Assembly (NCBI RefSeq): GCF_027568515.1
Contig: NZ_JANKZF010000001.1
Location: forward strand, 596,795 to 660,794
DNA: 64,000 nt
DNA from: Arthrobacter sp. HY1533
GTDB lineage: Bacteria; Actinomycetota; Actinomycetes; Actinomycetales; Micrococcaceae
Reading direction: 5' to 3'
In this document: piece by piece, positions 8,250-16,097 of the stretch
Layout: the number at the start of each line of letters is the position of its first letter
How positions within the stretch are numbered: the first letter of the stretch is position 1
Position numbers and translations under genes: made by a program
Notes under the pieces: generated by a model
The model's input: only the letters and a program-made list of their open reading frames with translations
What the model was told of the DNA's origin: nothing
Databases searched by the model: none

Positions 8250-9120
8250 GGCGGTGCCTTTCCAGCAGGGCGAAGACCTTGCCCACCACGTCGTGCGTTG
8301 ATGCGAGCGTGGTGGAGGCAATGCCGAGGGATGCCAGCAGCGCCTCGATCCCCCGCGTGCGCTCCTCGACGGCGGCGGCATAGCTGGCGGCCAGTTCCGG
8401 GTCCTGGGCGAGCAGCAGGTGCACGGTGTCCAGTTCGGCGGCACCGACCCCTGTGCCGTGCACGGCGCCGGGCCCGGCCAGGGCGGCGTCGGCCACCTGG
8501 ACCCAGAGGATTTCGTGCTGGGCCGCAAGCCGGCGCAGCACCGTGGCCAGGCGCGCGTCGGCGGCGACGTCGTCGGCCAGCACCACCAGGAGCGTGCGTT
8601 GGCGGGTGTGCAGGGCTACGTGCTCCAGGCGGGCGCACAGCTCGCTGGGTCCGCGGTCCAAATCCACTGCGTCCATGCAGCGCAGGAGCCGCTCCAGGTG
8701 GCCTTCGGTGCCCTTGGCCGGCAGTGACTCGGAGCGGTCCCCGTGGCCGTGGACCAGTGCCACGGAATCCCCGTGGCCCACGGCCAGCGAGCCAATGATC
8801 CCCATGGCCATGACGGCAATGTCCTTCTTGGGTTCCCCGCCCAGGGCGGCCGCTGCCATGTTGCGGCCGGTGTCGGCCACAAACAGGACCTGCTGGCGGC
8901 GGATGGCAACGTAGCGCTTGATGAGCGGCGCACCCGTGCGGGCCGTGGCCTTCCAGTCAATGTCCCGGACGTCATCGCCCGGGACGTAGGCGCGCAGGTC
9001 CTCGAAGTCCAGGCTGCGGCCGCGGAAGATGGAGGCATACTCGCCCTCCAGCAGGCCCCGGGCCCTGCGGTGGGCAAAGATGTACATCTTTGACTTCACC
9101 GCCAGAAGCAGGCTTGCCAC
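8239..9120 (-). CDS. DUF58 family protein
   Basis: 293 residues. The family signature is clear: LDFEDLRAYVPGDDVRDIDW (about residues 38-57) followed by KATARTGAPLIKRY. A degenerate VWA-like fold follows, with VLFVADTGRN in the MIDAS position and TLLVVLADDVAADARLA further on. No membrane segment is evident, so it is probably cytosolic. It starts at GTG 6 nt after the MoxR stop and is overlapped downstream, so it is translated as part of the operon. DUF58 proteins accompany MoxR ATPases and VWA proteins almost universally; a role in delivering or remodelling the VWA partner is inference. Confidence 0.92.
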   Translation of the reverse strand: MASLLLAVKSKMYIFAHRRARGLLEGEYASIFRGRSLDFEDLRAYVPGDDVRDIDWKATARTGAPLIKRYVAIRRQQVLFVADTGRNMAAAALGGEPKKDIAVMAMGIIGSLAVGHGDSVALVHGHGDRSESLPAKGTEGHLERLLRCMDAVDLDRGPSELCARLEHVALHTRQRTLLVVLADDVAADARLATVLRRLAAQHEILWVQVADAALAGPGAVHGTGVGAAELDTVHLLLAQDPELAASYAAAVEERTRGIEALLASLGIASTTLASTHDVVGKVFALLERHRRAR

Positions 9121-9126
9121 GGCGGC

Positions 9127-10134
9127 CTAGGGTGTCTGGACGGAGTCGAGGACGGCGGCAATGACGGACTCCACCTTGATGTTCTCCGCCACCGCTTCAA
9201 AGCCCAGGATGATCCGGTGCCGCAGCACACGCTCGGCGAGGGCCTTGATGTCCTCGGGGATGACATGGCCGCGGCCCTGCAACAGGGCCAGTGCGCGGGC
9301 GGCCTGGGTGAAGGCGATGCTGGCGCGCGGGCTGGCCCCAAATTCAATGAGCCGGGCCAGTTTGGGGTCGATGTAGGCACTCGCGTGGCGGGTGACGTAC
9401 ACCAGGCCAACGATGTAGTGCACCAGGGACTCATCCAGGTACACCTTGCGGGCCGTGGCCTGCAGTTCACGGACATCGTCCAGGCTGGCCACGGGCGGCG
9501 GGGTGGATTCGGGCCGGTACACGCCGGCATCCAGTCGGCGGATCACCTCGGCCTCCTCGAGCGGGCTGGGGTAGTCCAGCACGTCCTTGAGCATGAAGCG
9601 GTCCATCTGCGCCTCGGGCAGCTGGTAGGTGCCCTCCTGCTCGATCGGGTTTTGGGTGGCCATGACCATAAAGGGCGACGGGAGCGGGTGCACCTCGCCG
9701 CCAATGGTGGTCTGGCGTTCCTGCATGGCCTCCAGCATGGCCGACTGGGTCTTGGCGCTGGAGCGGTTGATCTCATCGAGCAGCACAATGTTGGCATGCA
9801 CGGGACCCAGCTGGGTCACGAAGCTGGCCTTGGCGGCGTCGTAGATCTGGGTGCCCACAATGTCGCTGGGCAGCAGGTCCGGTGTGCACTGGATGCGGTG
9901 GAAGCGGGCGCTGATGGAATCGGCCAGGGTCTGGGCGGCCGTGGTCTTGGCCAGGCCGGGAACGGATTCCAGGAGCACGTGCCCGCCCGTCAGCAGCGAG
10001 ATCAGCAGTGTCTCGCGCAGCCGAGCCTGCCCCACCACTTTCGCCTCGAAACTGCCGGCAATGGCGTCGGCCACCTGCTGCGCCCTGGCCAGTTCGTCCG
10101 GCGTGATGTGGGCGCTTGCGGTGGTGGGTAGCAC
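9127..10134 (-). CDS. MoxR-type AAA+ ATPase
   Basis: AAA ATPase of the MoxR/RavA group, first gene of the cluster. The 335-residue form starts at GTG (MLPTTASAHITPDEL) with a CGGAAGG site 9 nt upstream; longer readings upstream are unrelated low-complexity sequence. The Walker A segment is ESVPGLAKTTAAQ (about residues 55-67), Walker B is IVLLDEINR, sensor 1 ATQNPIEQEGTYQLPEAQ, and the arginine finger region EAQMDRFML follows. It probably works as a hexamer with the VWA proteins downstream as adaptor or substrate. The upstream 135 nt to the divergent small ORF should hold its promoter, but I see no convincing -10/-35 pair there. Confidence 0.93.
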   Translation of the reverse strand: MLPTTASAHITPDELARAQQVADAIAGSFEAKVVGQARLRETLLISLLTGGHVLLESVPGLAKTTAAQTLADSISARFHRIQCTPDLLPSDIVGTQIYDAAKASFVTQLGPVHANIVLLDEINRSSAKTQSAMLEAMQERQTTIGGEVHPLPSPFMVMATQNPIEQEGTYQLPEAQMDRFMLKDVLDYPSPLEEAEVIRRLDAGVYRPESTPPPVASLDDVRELQATARKVYLDESLVHYIVGLVYVTRHASAYIDPKLARLIEFGASPRASIAFTQAARALALLQGRGHVIPEDIKALAERVLRHRIILGFEAVAENIKVESVIAAVLDSVQTP

Positions 10135-10257
10135 GTGTGCGGGCCTTCCGGGGAAAGGGTAGGGGATGTATTCCAAGCTACCAGCCTCGTCACCGGCCGC
10201 CGCGGGCGCAATGGGCAGATGTTCCCTTGGGCCCTGTGCGTGGCGCGGTGCGCGGGC

Positions 10258-10263
10258 TACAGT
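10258..10263 (+). promoter_or_regulatory. -10 box of small ORF, leaderless geometry
   Basis: TACAGT lies exactly 6 nt before the ATG of the 65-codon ORF, so transcription would start at or next to the A of ATG. There is no ribosome binding site at normal spacing. The same arrangement recurs at three other genes in this window. Confidence 0.45.
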
Positions 10264-10269
10264 AGGGCC

Positions 10270-10467
10270 ATGAACCAGTTGCCAGCCGCGTATGAAGCGT
10301 ACCTGCAGGGCAAGAGCGAGGACTTTGTGGCCACTGTCCTGCCCGTCCTGCAGCAATCGGTCGCCGAGAAGACCCACGGCGTCCATGTGGTCATCAATCC
10401 CCATGTGGTCCAGGCCCACACGGACCCGGACATCCCGTTCGGTGAGATCCGCGAGGGAGTGGACTGA
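10270..10467 (+). CDS. Small hypothetical protein
   Basis: A 65-residue protein, MNQLPAAYEAYLQGKSEDF at its N-terminus, ending FGEIREGVD. It has a normal cytosolic composition, an N-terminal helix pattern, and a strand-like HGVHVVINPHVVQAH segment; no Cys and no membrane helix. The composition (Tyr, Phe, Val in a plausible order) and codon bias support a real gene rather than a shadow. It is divergent from moxR and convergent with the ROK gene, and its start codon directly follows a -10 box, suggesting a leaderless mRNA. I do not recognise a family. Confidence 0.6.
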   Translation: MNQLPAAYEAYLQGKSEDFVATVLPVLQQSVAEKTHGVHVVINPHVVQAHTDPDIPFGEIREGVD

Positions 10468-10507
10468 GGGCTGCGCGCCCGGTCCCCCGGGCGCCGGCCC
10501 GGCGGGA

Positions 10508-11776
10508 CTAGTGTTTTGAGTCCAGGAGCAGCTGCGCCGCGTTCGGGCTGAACGTCTTCTCCATGACCAGGCAGGCGGCGCCGAAGGCTTCCTCGCCCGA
10601 GTTGACCACGGTTCCGGCCACATCCACCGAGTGGACGCTGCTGGTGACGCTCAGCCGTTCCAGCAGTGGCGGAATTTGCGCAAGGTGCGTCGGTGCCAGG
10701 GCCGGCCAGAACGGGCCGCCAAACACCACGCGGCTCACATCCAGCAGGTTGGTCAGCACGGAGACGGCCCCTGCCATGCGGCGGGCGGACTGCGCCAGGA
10801 TGGCCGCGGCAGCCTCGTTGCCGTCGGCGGCGGCTTCGGCCAGGGCCGTCATGTCGTCCATGAGCTGGGTTGTGGACGCCGGGTCCACGGGCGGCAGCAC
10901 GCCGGCCTCGCGTGCGGCGGCGGCCAGGGTTTCGGGCATGCTGGTGACCTTGACGCAGCCGCGGCGCCCGCAGTCGCACTCGGGCCCGTCGGGGTCGGTG
11001 ATGATGTGCCCGATCTCCCCCACATTCCCGGAGGCACCGCGCACCACGGTGTCGTTGAGCACCAGGCCGGCACCAATGCCGGTTCCCACGTACACGTAGA
11101 CAAAGTCGCTGGTGTCGCAGGCAGGCCCCGCCCACAGCTCGGCCACGGCCGACGCCGTCACGTCCTTGTCCATGACCACGGGCAGGCCGGTGGTTTCCAT
11201 GAGGATGTCGCGCAGGGGCACGCGCGTCCAACCGGTCATGTGGGGCGGATCCACCACTGTGCCGCTGGCGGCGTCAACGGGGCCCGGCGTTGCCACGCCA
11301 ACCCCGGCGATCCTGTGCTCCTCGATGCCCGAGGCGTCGATCATGGCCCGGATCCGGGCGCCCATGGCTGCCACGGCAACCGCCGGTGCGCTGTCCAGGT
11401 CGGTCGGTTCCACCACGGATTCCAGCACGGTGCCCACGGCGTCCAGCAGCGCGTAGTTGGTCAGGGCCGGGTCAATGTGCACGCCCACGGCATACATGCC
11501 GCGCGGGTTCAGCCGCAGGATGGTGCGCGGCTTGCCCGGGCCGGAGGTTTCCTTGCCGGCCTCAACGATCAGGCCGGAGTCCAGGAGGCGGCGGCAGATG
11601 TTGGAAACAGTTTGTGCGGCCAGCCCGGCGGAGGCGGCCAGCTCAACGCGGCTCAGGCCCTCCTCGGAACGGCGGATGGAATCCAGGATGACGGCTTGGT
11701 TGAAGTCGCCCATCTTGGGAAGATTTGTGCCGCGGCGCCGCTGGGGCACAGCAATCTCGGGAGCACCCAAAACCAT
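10508..11776 (-). CDS. ROK-family transcriptional regulator
   Basis: 422 residues in the NagC/XylR arrangement. An N-terminal winged helix-turn-helix (about residues 22-85: DSIRRSEEGLSRVELAAS, GLAAQTVSNICRRLLDSG) is followed by a ROK sugar-kinase-like domain with VGVATPGPVD, YVGTGIGAGLVL, the EIGH metal-ligand motif and the cysteine cluster CDCGRRGC. After GC the usual Glu is replaced (GCVKV). The ATG has an AAGGAG site very close (3 nt), so the internal Met at MGDFNQAVIL (residue 22) is an alternative start. It likely controls a sugar-related promoter, but no transport or sugar catabolic genes adjoin it, so its regulon must be elsewhere. Confidence 0.9.
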   Translation of the reverse strand: MVLGAPEIAVPQRRRGTNLPKMGDFNQAVILDSIRRSEEGLSRVELAASAGLAAQTVSNICRRLLDSGLIVEAGKETSGPGKPRTILRLNPRGMYAVGVHIDPALTNYALLDAVGTVLESVVEPTDLDSAPAVAVAAMGARIRAMIDASGIEEHRIAGVGVATPGPVDAASGTVVDPPHMTGWTRVPLRDILMETTGLPVVMDKDVTASAVAELWAGPACDTSDFVYVYVGTGIGAGLVLNDTVVRGASGNVGEIGHIITDPDGPECDCGRRGCVKVTSMPETLAAAAREAGVLPPVDPASTTQLMDDMTALAEAAADGNEAAAAILAQSARRMAGAVSVLTNLLDVSRVVFGGPFWPALAPTHLAQIPPLLERLSVTSSVHSVDVAGTVVNSGEEAFGAACLVMEKTFSPNAAQLLLDSKH

Positions 11777-11917
11777 ATTCTCCTTGACGAAAAGTCCTTG
11801 ACATTCAATGCAGCCAGTGACGCCGGCTTCCCATCCCCAGCTGACAGATTACCCCGCCGCGGGCCCGTGTGCGTGCACGCCACGGCGCAGGGCCGGCCCG
11901 GGTCGGCGCCGGGCCCC

Positions 11918-13087
11918 CTAGAGGGCCTTGGTGGACACCGTCACGGTGAACTTGCTGTTGCGCCCGGCCACGCGTGTGGGCCCCACCACGGATTCCAGGG
12001 CGCCCCGGTAGTCCAGGTGGCGGTTGTACACGCACCACAGCTCCCCGCCGGGGGCCAGCACGCGGGCCGCCGCGGCAAACAGCTTGTGGGCAATGCCTGC
12101 ATGGACCGTGGCGCCCACATGGAACGGCGGGTTCAGCACGATCAATTCCGCCGATGCCCCGGCAAAGCCGGCCAGGGCATCATCGCGCACCGCCTCGATG
12201 CGCTCCGCAAGGCCGTTGGCCTGTGCCGTGGCGGCCGTTGAGGCCACGGCCGCCGCCGACTGGTCAGTGGCCGTGACGTGCAGCGCCGGCCGTACCTTGG
12301 CGAGGGCGGCGGCAATGGTGCCGTTGCCGCAGCCAAGGTCAATGGCCGTTGCCGCGCCGGGCCGCATTTCCGGCAGGAATTCCAGCAGGAAGCGGGTGCC
12401 CACATCAACCTTGGTGCCGCCAAACGTTGCCCCGTGAGCGCACAGCCACAGGTCCAGCTCGGGGTGGTGTTCCTTTTTGGGAAAGCCCGACGCCGGGTCC
12501 CCCTGCAGCGGTGACGTCGCCTTGAGCGGGCGGGACTTGCGCCACGCACGGCCCGGGACAACGCTGGCAAAGTGTTCGGCGAGGACCTTGTTCATGGCCA
12601 GCGCCATGTGCTTGACCCGCCCGCCGGCAAAGACCTGGACATTCGGGGAGGCGTGGGAGGCGATGAGCCCGGCCACCTCGGCAATTTCCTCCAGGCCGCG
12701 TGGCAGCTGCCACAGGACCACCTCGGCCCCGGCAAAGAGTTCCGGCACCAGCGGCATTGAGGTAAAGGCTTCGCCGAGGCCTGCCCGTTCGGCATTCGCG
12801 GCCAGGGCCCGTTCCCCGGACAGCCCGTCCTGGTGCACGCGCAGCCCGGCCAGGCCGTGCAGGCTTGCGGCTCCGAGAGTGAGGGCACCGTACCGGTCCC
12901 CCACCACGGCCACTTTTCCCGGGCCTGCGGCGGAGAGTGCCGCGGCGGCTTCCTGGAGGATCAGCTCGTCCGTGGCGTCGTGGGCAAAGAGGTTCTCCGC
13001 CTCGATGTCCGGGTGCCTGCGCAAAAGTCCAAAATCAAAGGTGTTCCCTGCCGCCGCTGCGGCGTCCATGCTGCTGTTTTGCTCCAC
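11918..13087 (-). CDS. RlmG/RsmC-like rRNA guanine N2-methyltransferase
   Basis: 389 residues with the two-domain layout of RlmG and RsmC: a degenerate N-terminal methyltransferase-like domain (residues 15-190, LLRRHPDIEAENLFAHDATDE split across its start) and a C-terminal catalytic domain. Motif I is AIDLGCGNGTIAAAL (about residue 250), and the adenine/guanine N-methyltransferase motif IV is NPPFH near residue 325. It most probably uses SAM to methylate a guanine in 23S or 16S rRNA. Which base is methylated cannot be read from sequence; length and N-terminal resemblance favour RlmG. The gene stands alone between the ROK regulator and the YchJ-like gene on the same strand. Confidence 0.85.
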   Translation of the reverse strand: MEQNSSMDAAAAAGNTFDFGLLRRHPDIEAENLFAHDATDELILQEAAAALSAAGPGKVAVVGDRYGALTLGAASLHGLAGLRVHQDGLSGERALAANAERAGLGEAFTSMPLVPELFAGAEVVLWQLPRGLEEIAEVAGLIASHASPNVQVFAGGRVKHMALAMNKVLAEHFASVVPGRAWRKSRPLKATSPLQGDPASGFPKKEHHPELDLWLCAHGATFGGTKVDVGTRFLLEFLPEMRPGAATAIDLGCGNGTIAAALAKVRPALHVTATDQSAAAVASTAATAQANGLAERIEAVRDDALAGFAGASAELIVLNPPFHVGATVHAGIAHKLFAAAARVLAPGGELWCVYNRHLDYRGALESVVGPTRVAGRNSKFTVTVSTKAL

Positions 13088-13170
13088 CTGGCAACTCTAC
13101 CGTGGGGCTTTTTGCCCGGGGCTGCGCCATGGTCCCGGGTGCCGCAAATCACAACTGCCGCCGGGGCGGC

Positions 13171-13632
13171 CTAGTGGATTTCCAGGGCCTCGACGTAGAG
13201 CCACTGGCCGTTCTCGCGCACAAAGGTGCTGGTCTCGGTGAACGATTCGCGTTCCCTGCGGTTGGTTGCCAGCCGGTGGTGGGCGCGGAAGGTGACGATG
13301 CCGTCCCCGTCAAAGGGGCCGCCGCGTTCGGTGCCCAGGATCTCCAGCAGGTGCCACTCGAGTCCCGGGTCAAGTTCCAGCGAGTCCGGGCGCGTGCCGG
13401 GGTGCCACGTGCGCAGCAGGTAGGCGGCGTCGCCGAGGGCGAAGGCCGTGAAGCGTGAGCGCATGAGTGCCTCGGCGGTGGGCGCGGGAACCGGCAGGCC
13501 GCCGTCGGCAGGCTGGGCCAGGTACCGCCCGCAGCAGTTGCCCAGGATCTCCCCGCTGTTGCAGGGGCAGCGCCGCCCAGCGGCCGGCCCGGTCATGGCT
13601 GCCGCTTCGGGGGCGCCTGCTTGTTCGTTCAC
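13171..13632 (-). CDS. YchJ/UPF0225 family protein with SEC-C motif
   Basis: A 153-residue protein. The N-terminal SEC-C zinc-binding motif reads CPCNSGEILGNCC (about residues 22-34), followed by the family's ALMRSRFTAFALGD and LLRTWHPGTRPDSLEL segments and the C-terminal NTF2-like fold (VTFRAHHRLATNRRERESF). The GTG start overlaps the GntR gene stop as GTGA and follows an AAGGGAG site; an apparent upstream ATG-type reading is less supported. The family's role is unknown. Translational coupling to the FadR-type regulator is visible but may be incidental. Confidence 0.88.
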   Translation of the reverse strand: MNEQAGAPEAAAMTGPAAGRRCPCNSGEILGNCCGRYLAQPADGGLPVPAPTAEALMRSRFTAFALGDAAYLLRTWHPGTRPDSLELDPGLEWHLLEILGTERGGPFDGDGIVTFRAHHRLATNRRERESFTETSTFVRENGQWLYVEALEIH

Positions 13633-14372
13633 TGGTGGGTGCTCCCTTGGTGCGGGTTGGTCTGGCTGTGGAACCATTCGATGTGTTCACGGAGCGCCGC
13701 GGCCGCTGCACCGCCGTCGTTGGCGAAGACTGCCGCGAGGATCTGTTCGTGCTGGCTGCGCAGGGTGGGCACGATCTCCTGCCAGAGCGGGTCGCTGCCA
13801 ATGGAGGCGCTGACGTAGCCCTGGATGGCCGACCGCAGCGACTCCATCATGGCGGTGATGACGGCGTTGCCGGCCAGCGAGCTGAGCAGCACGTGGAAGG
13901 CGGCGTCGAGGACGTGGAACTCCTCGCGGCCAAGGGCGGGACTGTCCATGGCTGCCAGCAGGCTGCGCAGTTCCTTCTCGGTTGCGGCGTCGCGGGGGCG
14001 GCCGGCGGCCTCCACGGCGGCCCAGGTTTCCATCATGACGCGGGTCTGGACAATGTCGGCGACAGGAAAGTGGCTGGTGGCCATGTGCAGGCGAAGGGTG
14101 GCGGCCAGGCCCGCGCTGGGGTTGGCGATCACCACGGCCCCGGACTGCGGGCCGGAGCCCACGGCCGTGCGGACCACACCCATGGCGCCCAGGACGCGGA
14201 TGGCGTCCCGCACGGAAGCCCGGGAGATGCCGTGCTGCTCGGCCAGGGCCCGCTCGCCCGGCAGCTGGTCCCCCACCTTGATCCGGCCCTCGCGCAGTTC
14301 GGCCTCGATGCTGTTCAGCACGGCTTCATAGCTGCGGGCTGCGGGAATGGATTCTGGCTCTGGCGTCGACAC
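13629..14372 (-). CDS. GntR/FadR-family transcriptional regulator
   Basis: 247 residues. The winged helix-turn-helix is LPGERALAEQHGISRASV with VRDAIRVLGAMGVVRT following (about residues 35-75), and the C-terminal FCD ligand-binding domain carries MMETWAAVEAA, FHVLDAAFHVLL and LREHIEW, which supply the usual metal-binding His/Asp set. The start at GTG (MSTPEPESIPAARS) is chosen because a longer frame, reaching 14597, is made of the reverse-read tRNA-Ala gene. FCD regulators usually respond to organic acids; the target here is not evident, since neighbours are tRNA genes and a YchJ-like gene. Confidence 0.9.
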   Translation of the reverse strand: MSTPEPESIPAARSYEAVLNSIEAELREGRIKVGDQLPGERALAEQHGISRASVRDAIRVLGAMGVVRTAVGSGPQSGAVVIANPSAGLAATLRLHMATSHFPVADIVQTRVMMETWAAVEAAGRPRDAATEKELRSLLAAMDSPALGREEFHVLDAAFHVLLSSLAGNAVITAMMESLRSAIQGYVSASIGSDPLWQEIVPTLRSQHEQILAAVFANDGGAAAAALREHIEWFHSQTNPHQGSTHQ

Positions 14373-14483
14373 TGGAACATTCTCGCATCTTTGCCGGCCC
14401 GGCCGCTCAATGACCGCCGGCGGGACAGGCCCCCGGACGCCCCAGCCCCAACTGTGATAATCGCCACAGTCCGCCCAATGCGC

Positions 14484-14520
14484 ACAAAAAAATCCGGCCA
14501 CCCTGGTGGATGGCCGGACT
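14484..14520 (-). terminator. Rho-independent terminator of the tRNA-Ala pair
   Basis: Minus-strand reading gives an 8-bp stem (TCCGGCCA / TGGCCGGA, at 14492-14499 and 14510-14517) followed by TTTTTTTGTG. It lies just past the 3' end of the promoter-distal tRNA-Ala. Confidence 0.9.
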
Positions 14521-14527
14521 TTTGTTT

Positions 14528-14603
14528 TGGTGGAGCTGAGGGGACTCGAACCCCTGACCCCCTGCATGCCATGCAGGTGCGCTACCAGCTGCGCCACAGC
14601 CCC
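14528..14603 (-). tRNA. tRNA-Ala(GGC), distal copy
   Basis: 76 nt including an encoded CCA. The acceptor stem GGGGCTG pairs with CAGCTCC; anticodon stem CCTGC/GCAGG encloses loop ATGGCAT, giving anticodon GGC, which reads GCC/GCU alanine codons. The T arm carries GGTTCGAGTCC. Identical to the copy 59 nt upstream. Confidence 0.97.
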
Positions 14604-14662
14604 AAAACTTTTCTATATTCAGTTGTAACGCACGGGAGAATGTTTCCATCTTCCTGTGTGTT

Positions 14663-14738
14663 TGGTGGAGCTGAGGGGACTCGAACCCCTGACCCCCTGC
14701 ATGCCATGCAGGTGCGCTACCAGCTGCGCCACAGCCCC
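14663..14738 (-). tRNA. tRNA-Ala(GGC), proximal copy
   Basis: Base-for-base identical to the second tRNA-Ala over all 76 nt including CCA. It lies nearest the promoter; the two copies and the terminator form one short transcription unit. The spacer between them is AT-rich and has no terminator. Confidence 0.97.
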
Positions 14739-14792
14739 AAACACTTGTTTCTTTTTCCCTGACCTGTTGGTCTTGGCCGAAGCAACCTGATT

Positions 14793-14821
14793 ATCGTAGA
14801 GCACGTTTTGCCGAAGTGCAA
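14793..14821 (-). promoter_or_regulatory. Predicted promoter of tRNA-Ala pair
   Basis: TTGCAC (-35) and TACGAT (-10) with exactly 17 bp between them on the minus strand, about 55 nt before the first tRNA. It lies just past the end of the histidine phosphatase gene. Confidence 0.7.
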
Positions 14822-14841
14822 AATCGGCGGTTCCGGCGTGT

Positions 14842-15591
14842 CTAGTCTTCGACCGGTTCGGCCAAATCTTCGGGCGCCTCAAAGGGTTCCGGCAGGGTGC
14901 CAACGTTGTGCTCAAGCAGGCGCCAGGCGCCGATTCCGGTGCCTGAGGCCGCCGGTCCGGATGCCTCCACGAGGGACCAGTGGCAGTTGGACAGGCCTGA
15001 GAGCGAGCGCCACAGGGGTTCGGGCAGGCCAAGGATCTTTGCCAGCGCCACGCGCGTGGCGCCGCCGTGTGTTGCCACCACCAGGGTGCCGCCGTCGGGC
15101 AGGGAGTCCACGGCGTCGAGGATGCCCTCAACCATGCGTCCTGCCACTTCGGCGCGCGTTTCTCCCCCGCCGGCACGGATGCCGGGCTCGTCGTGCTGCC
15201 ACTGGAGAATTTCCGCCGGGTAGGCCTCGGCGATCTCATCGAAGGTCAGGCCCTCCCAGGCCCCGCCAAAGGTCTCCCGCAGCCTCTTGTCAACGGCCAC
15301 CTCGCCTCCCGTGAGCTGGGCCAGCGCGCGCGCCGTGGAATGGGCGCGGGCCAGGTCCGAGGAGACGATGCGGACGGGGCCGCTGCGCTCCCCCGCTGCG
15401 AGCAGCTTGCCGGCAAGCAGTGCCGCGGCCCTGCGGGCCTGGAAGGTGCCCACCTCATCCAGCGGGATGTCTGTCTGTCCCTGGAAGCGGCGTGCAGCAT
15501 TCCAGGAGGTTCTTCCATGGCGCCAAAAAACAACCCGCCGGCGGGGGCCGGCGGGCTGCAGGACAGAGTGCCCGGGTGCAGCAGCCATCAT
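14842..15591 (-). CDS. Histidine phosphatase, GpgP-position member
   Basis: 249 residues of the phosphoglycerate mutase-like histidine phosphatase superfamily. The phosphate-accepting motif WRHGRTSWN has His25; the partner motifs are SSDLARAHSTAR, Glu in LRETFGGAWEG, and ATHGGATRV with the second catalytic His. The start is the first of two adjacent ATG codons after a GGAG site; a longer reading is the rsfS gene in another frame. In M. tuberculosis the same position after nadD and rsfS is held by GpgP, glucosyl-3-phosphoglycerate phosphatase of methylglucose lipopolysaccharide synthesis; that function is suggested by synteny only, and a general acid phosphatase is equally possible. Confidence 0.88.
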   Translation of the reverse strand: MMAAAPGHSVLQPAGPRRRVVFWRHGRTSWNAARRFQGQTDIPLDEVGTFQARRAAALLAGKLLAAGERSGPVRIVSSDLARAHSTARALAQLTGGEVAVDKRLRETFGGAWEGLTFDEIAEAYPAEILQWQHDEPGIRAGGGETRAEVAGRMVEGILDAVDSLPDGGTLVVATHGGATRVALAKILGLPEPLWRSLSGLSNCHWSLVEASGPAASGTGIGAWRLLEHNVGTLPEPFEAPEDLAEPVED

Positions 15592-15625
15592 GTGGCAGTC
15601 TCCATTCCTGAGCCCTTGTTGGGAA

Positions 15626-16033
15626 CTACGCGTCCGCGTTGGTCTCGTCGGCCGCCTTGGCCGAGGGATCGTGGGCAGCAAGCTGCAGGTCCACGACGGG
15701 GCAGTCGCCGTACAGGCGCTCGAGGGCGTAGAACACGCGGTCTTCCTCGTGCTGGATGTGGAAGACGATGTCCGCGTAGTCAAGCAGCACCCAGCGGCCG
15801 CTGGAGCGGCCTTCGCGGCGGACGGGACGCAGGTCGAACTTGTGCAGCTCGTCCTCAATGCCGTCGGCAATGGCGTTGACCTGGCGCTCGGTGGCTGCCG
15901 AGGCGATGAAGAAGATGTCCGTGATGGCCAGGCGTTCGCTGACGTCGATGGCCGTTACGTTCTCGGCCAGCTTGTCGGATGCCGCGCGGGCTGCGGCCCG
16001 GGCGAGTTCGATGGACTGTTCTGTTGCGCTCAC
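15626..16033 (-). CDS. rsfS: Ribosome silencing factor RsfS
   Basis: 135 residues. RsfS binds ribosomal protein uL14 and blocks joining of the subunits during starvation. Characteristic segments are ITDIFFIASAATERQVNAI (residues 38-56) and RSSGRWVLLDYADIVFHIQH, where the latter carries the conserved W-LLD-DIV-H pattern. GTG start with AAAGGAA 7 nt upstream. It follows nadD and the disordered tail-anchored gene, and precedes the histidine phosphatase by 34 nt, so these are probably one transcript. The C-terminal 20 residues are a polar tail. Confidence 0.95.
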   Translation of the reverse strand: MSATEQSIELARAAARAASDKLAENVTAIDVSERLAITDIFFIASAATERQVNAIADGIEDELHKFDLRPVRREGRSSGRWVLLDYADIVFHIQHEEDRVFYALERLYGDCPVVDLQLAAHDPSAKAADETNADA

Positions 16034-16097
16034 TGGTGTTTCCTTTGGTTGTTGAAAATATTCGCGTGCATGGGGGGCGTGCCTGCGTCAGGCACGC

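Noticed and set aside
14407..14762. Short ORFs reading MAQLVAHLHGMQGVRG at both tRNA-Ala genes
   Set aside because: They are translations of the tRNA sequence itself and are a well-known annotation artefact. They also extend the GntR and other frames falsely.
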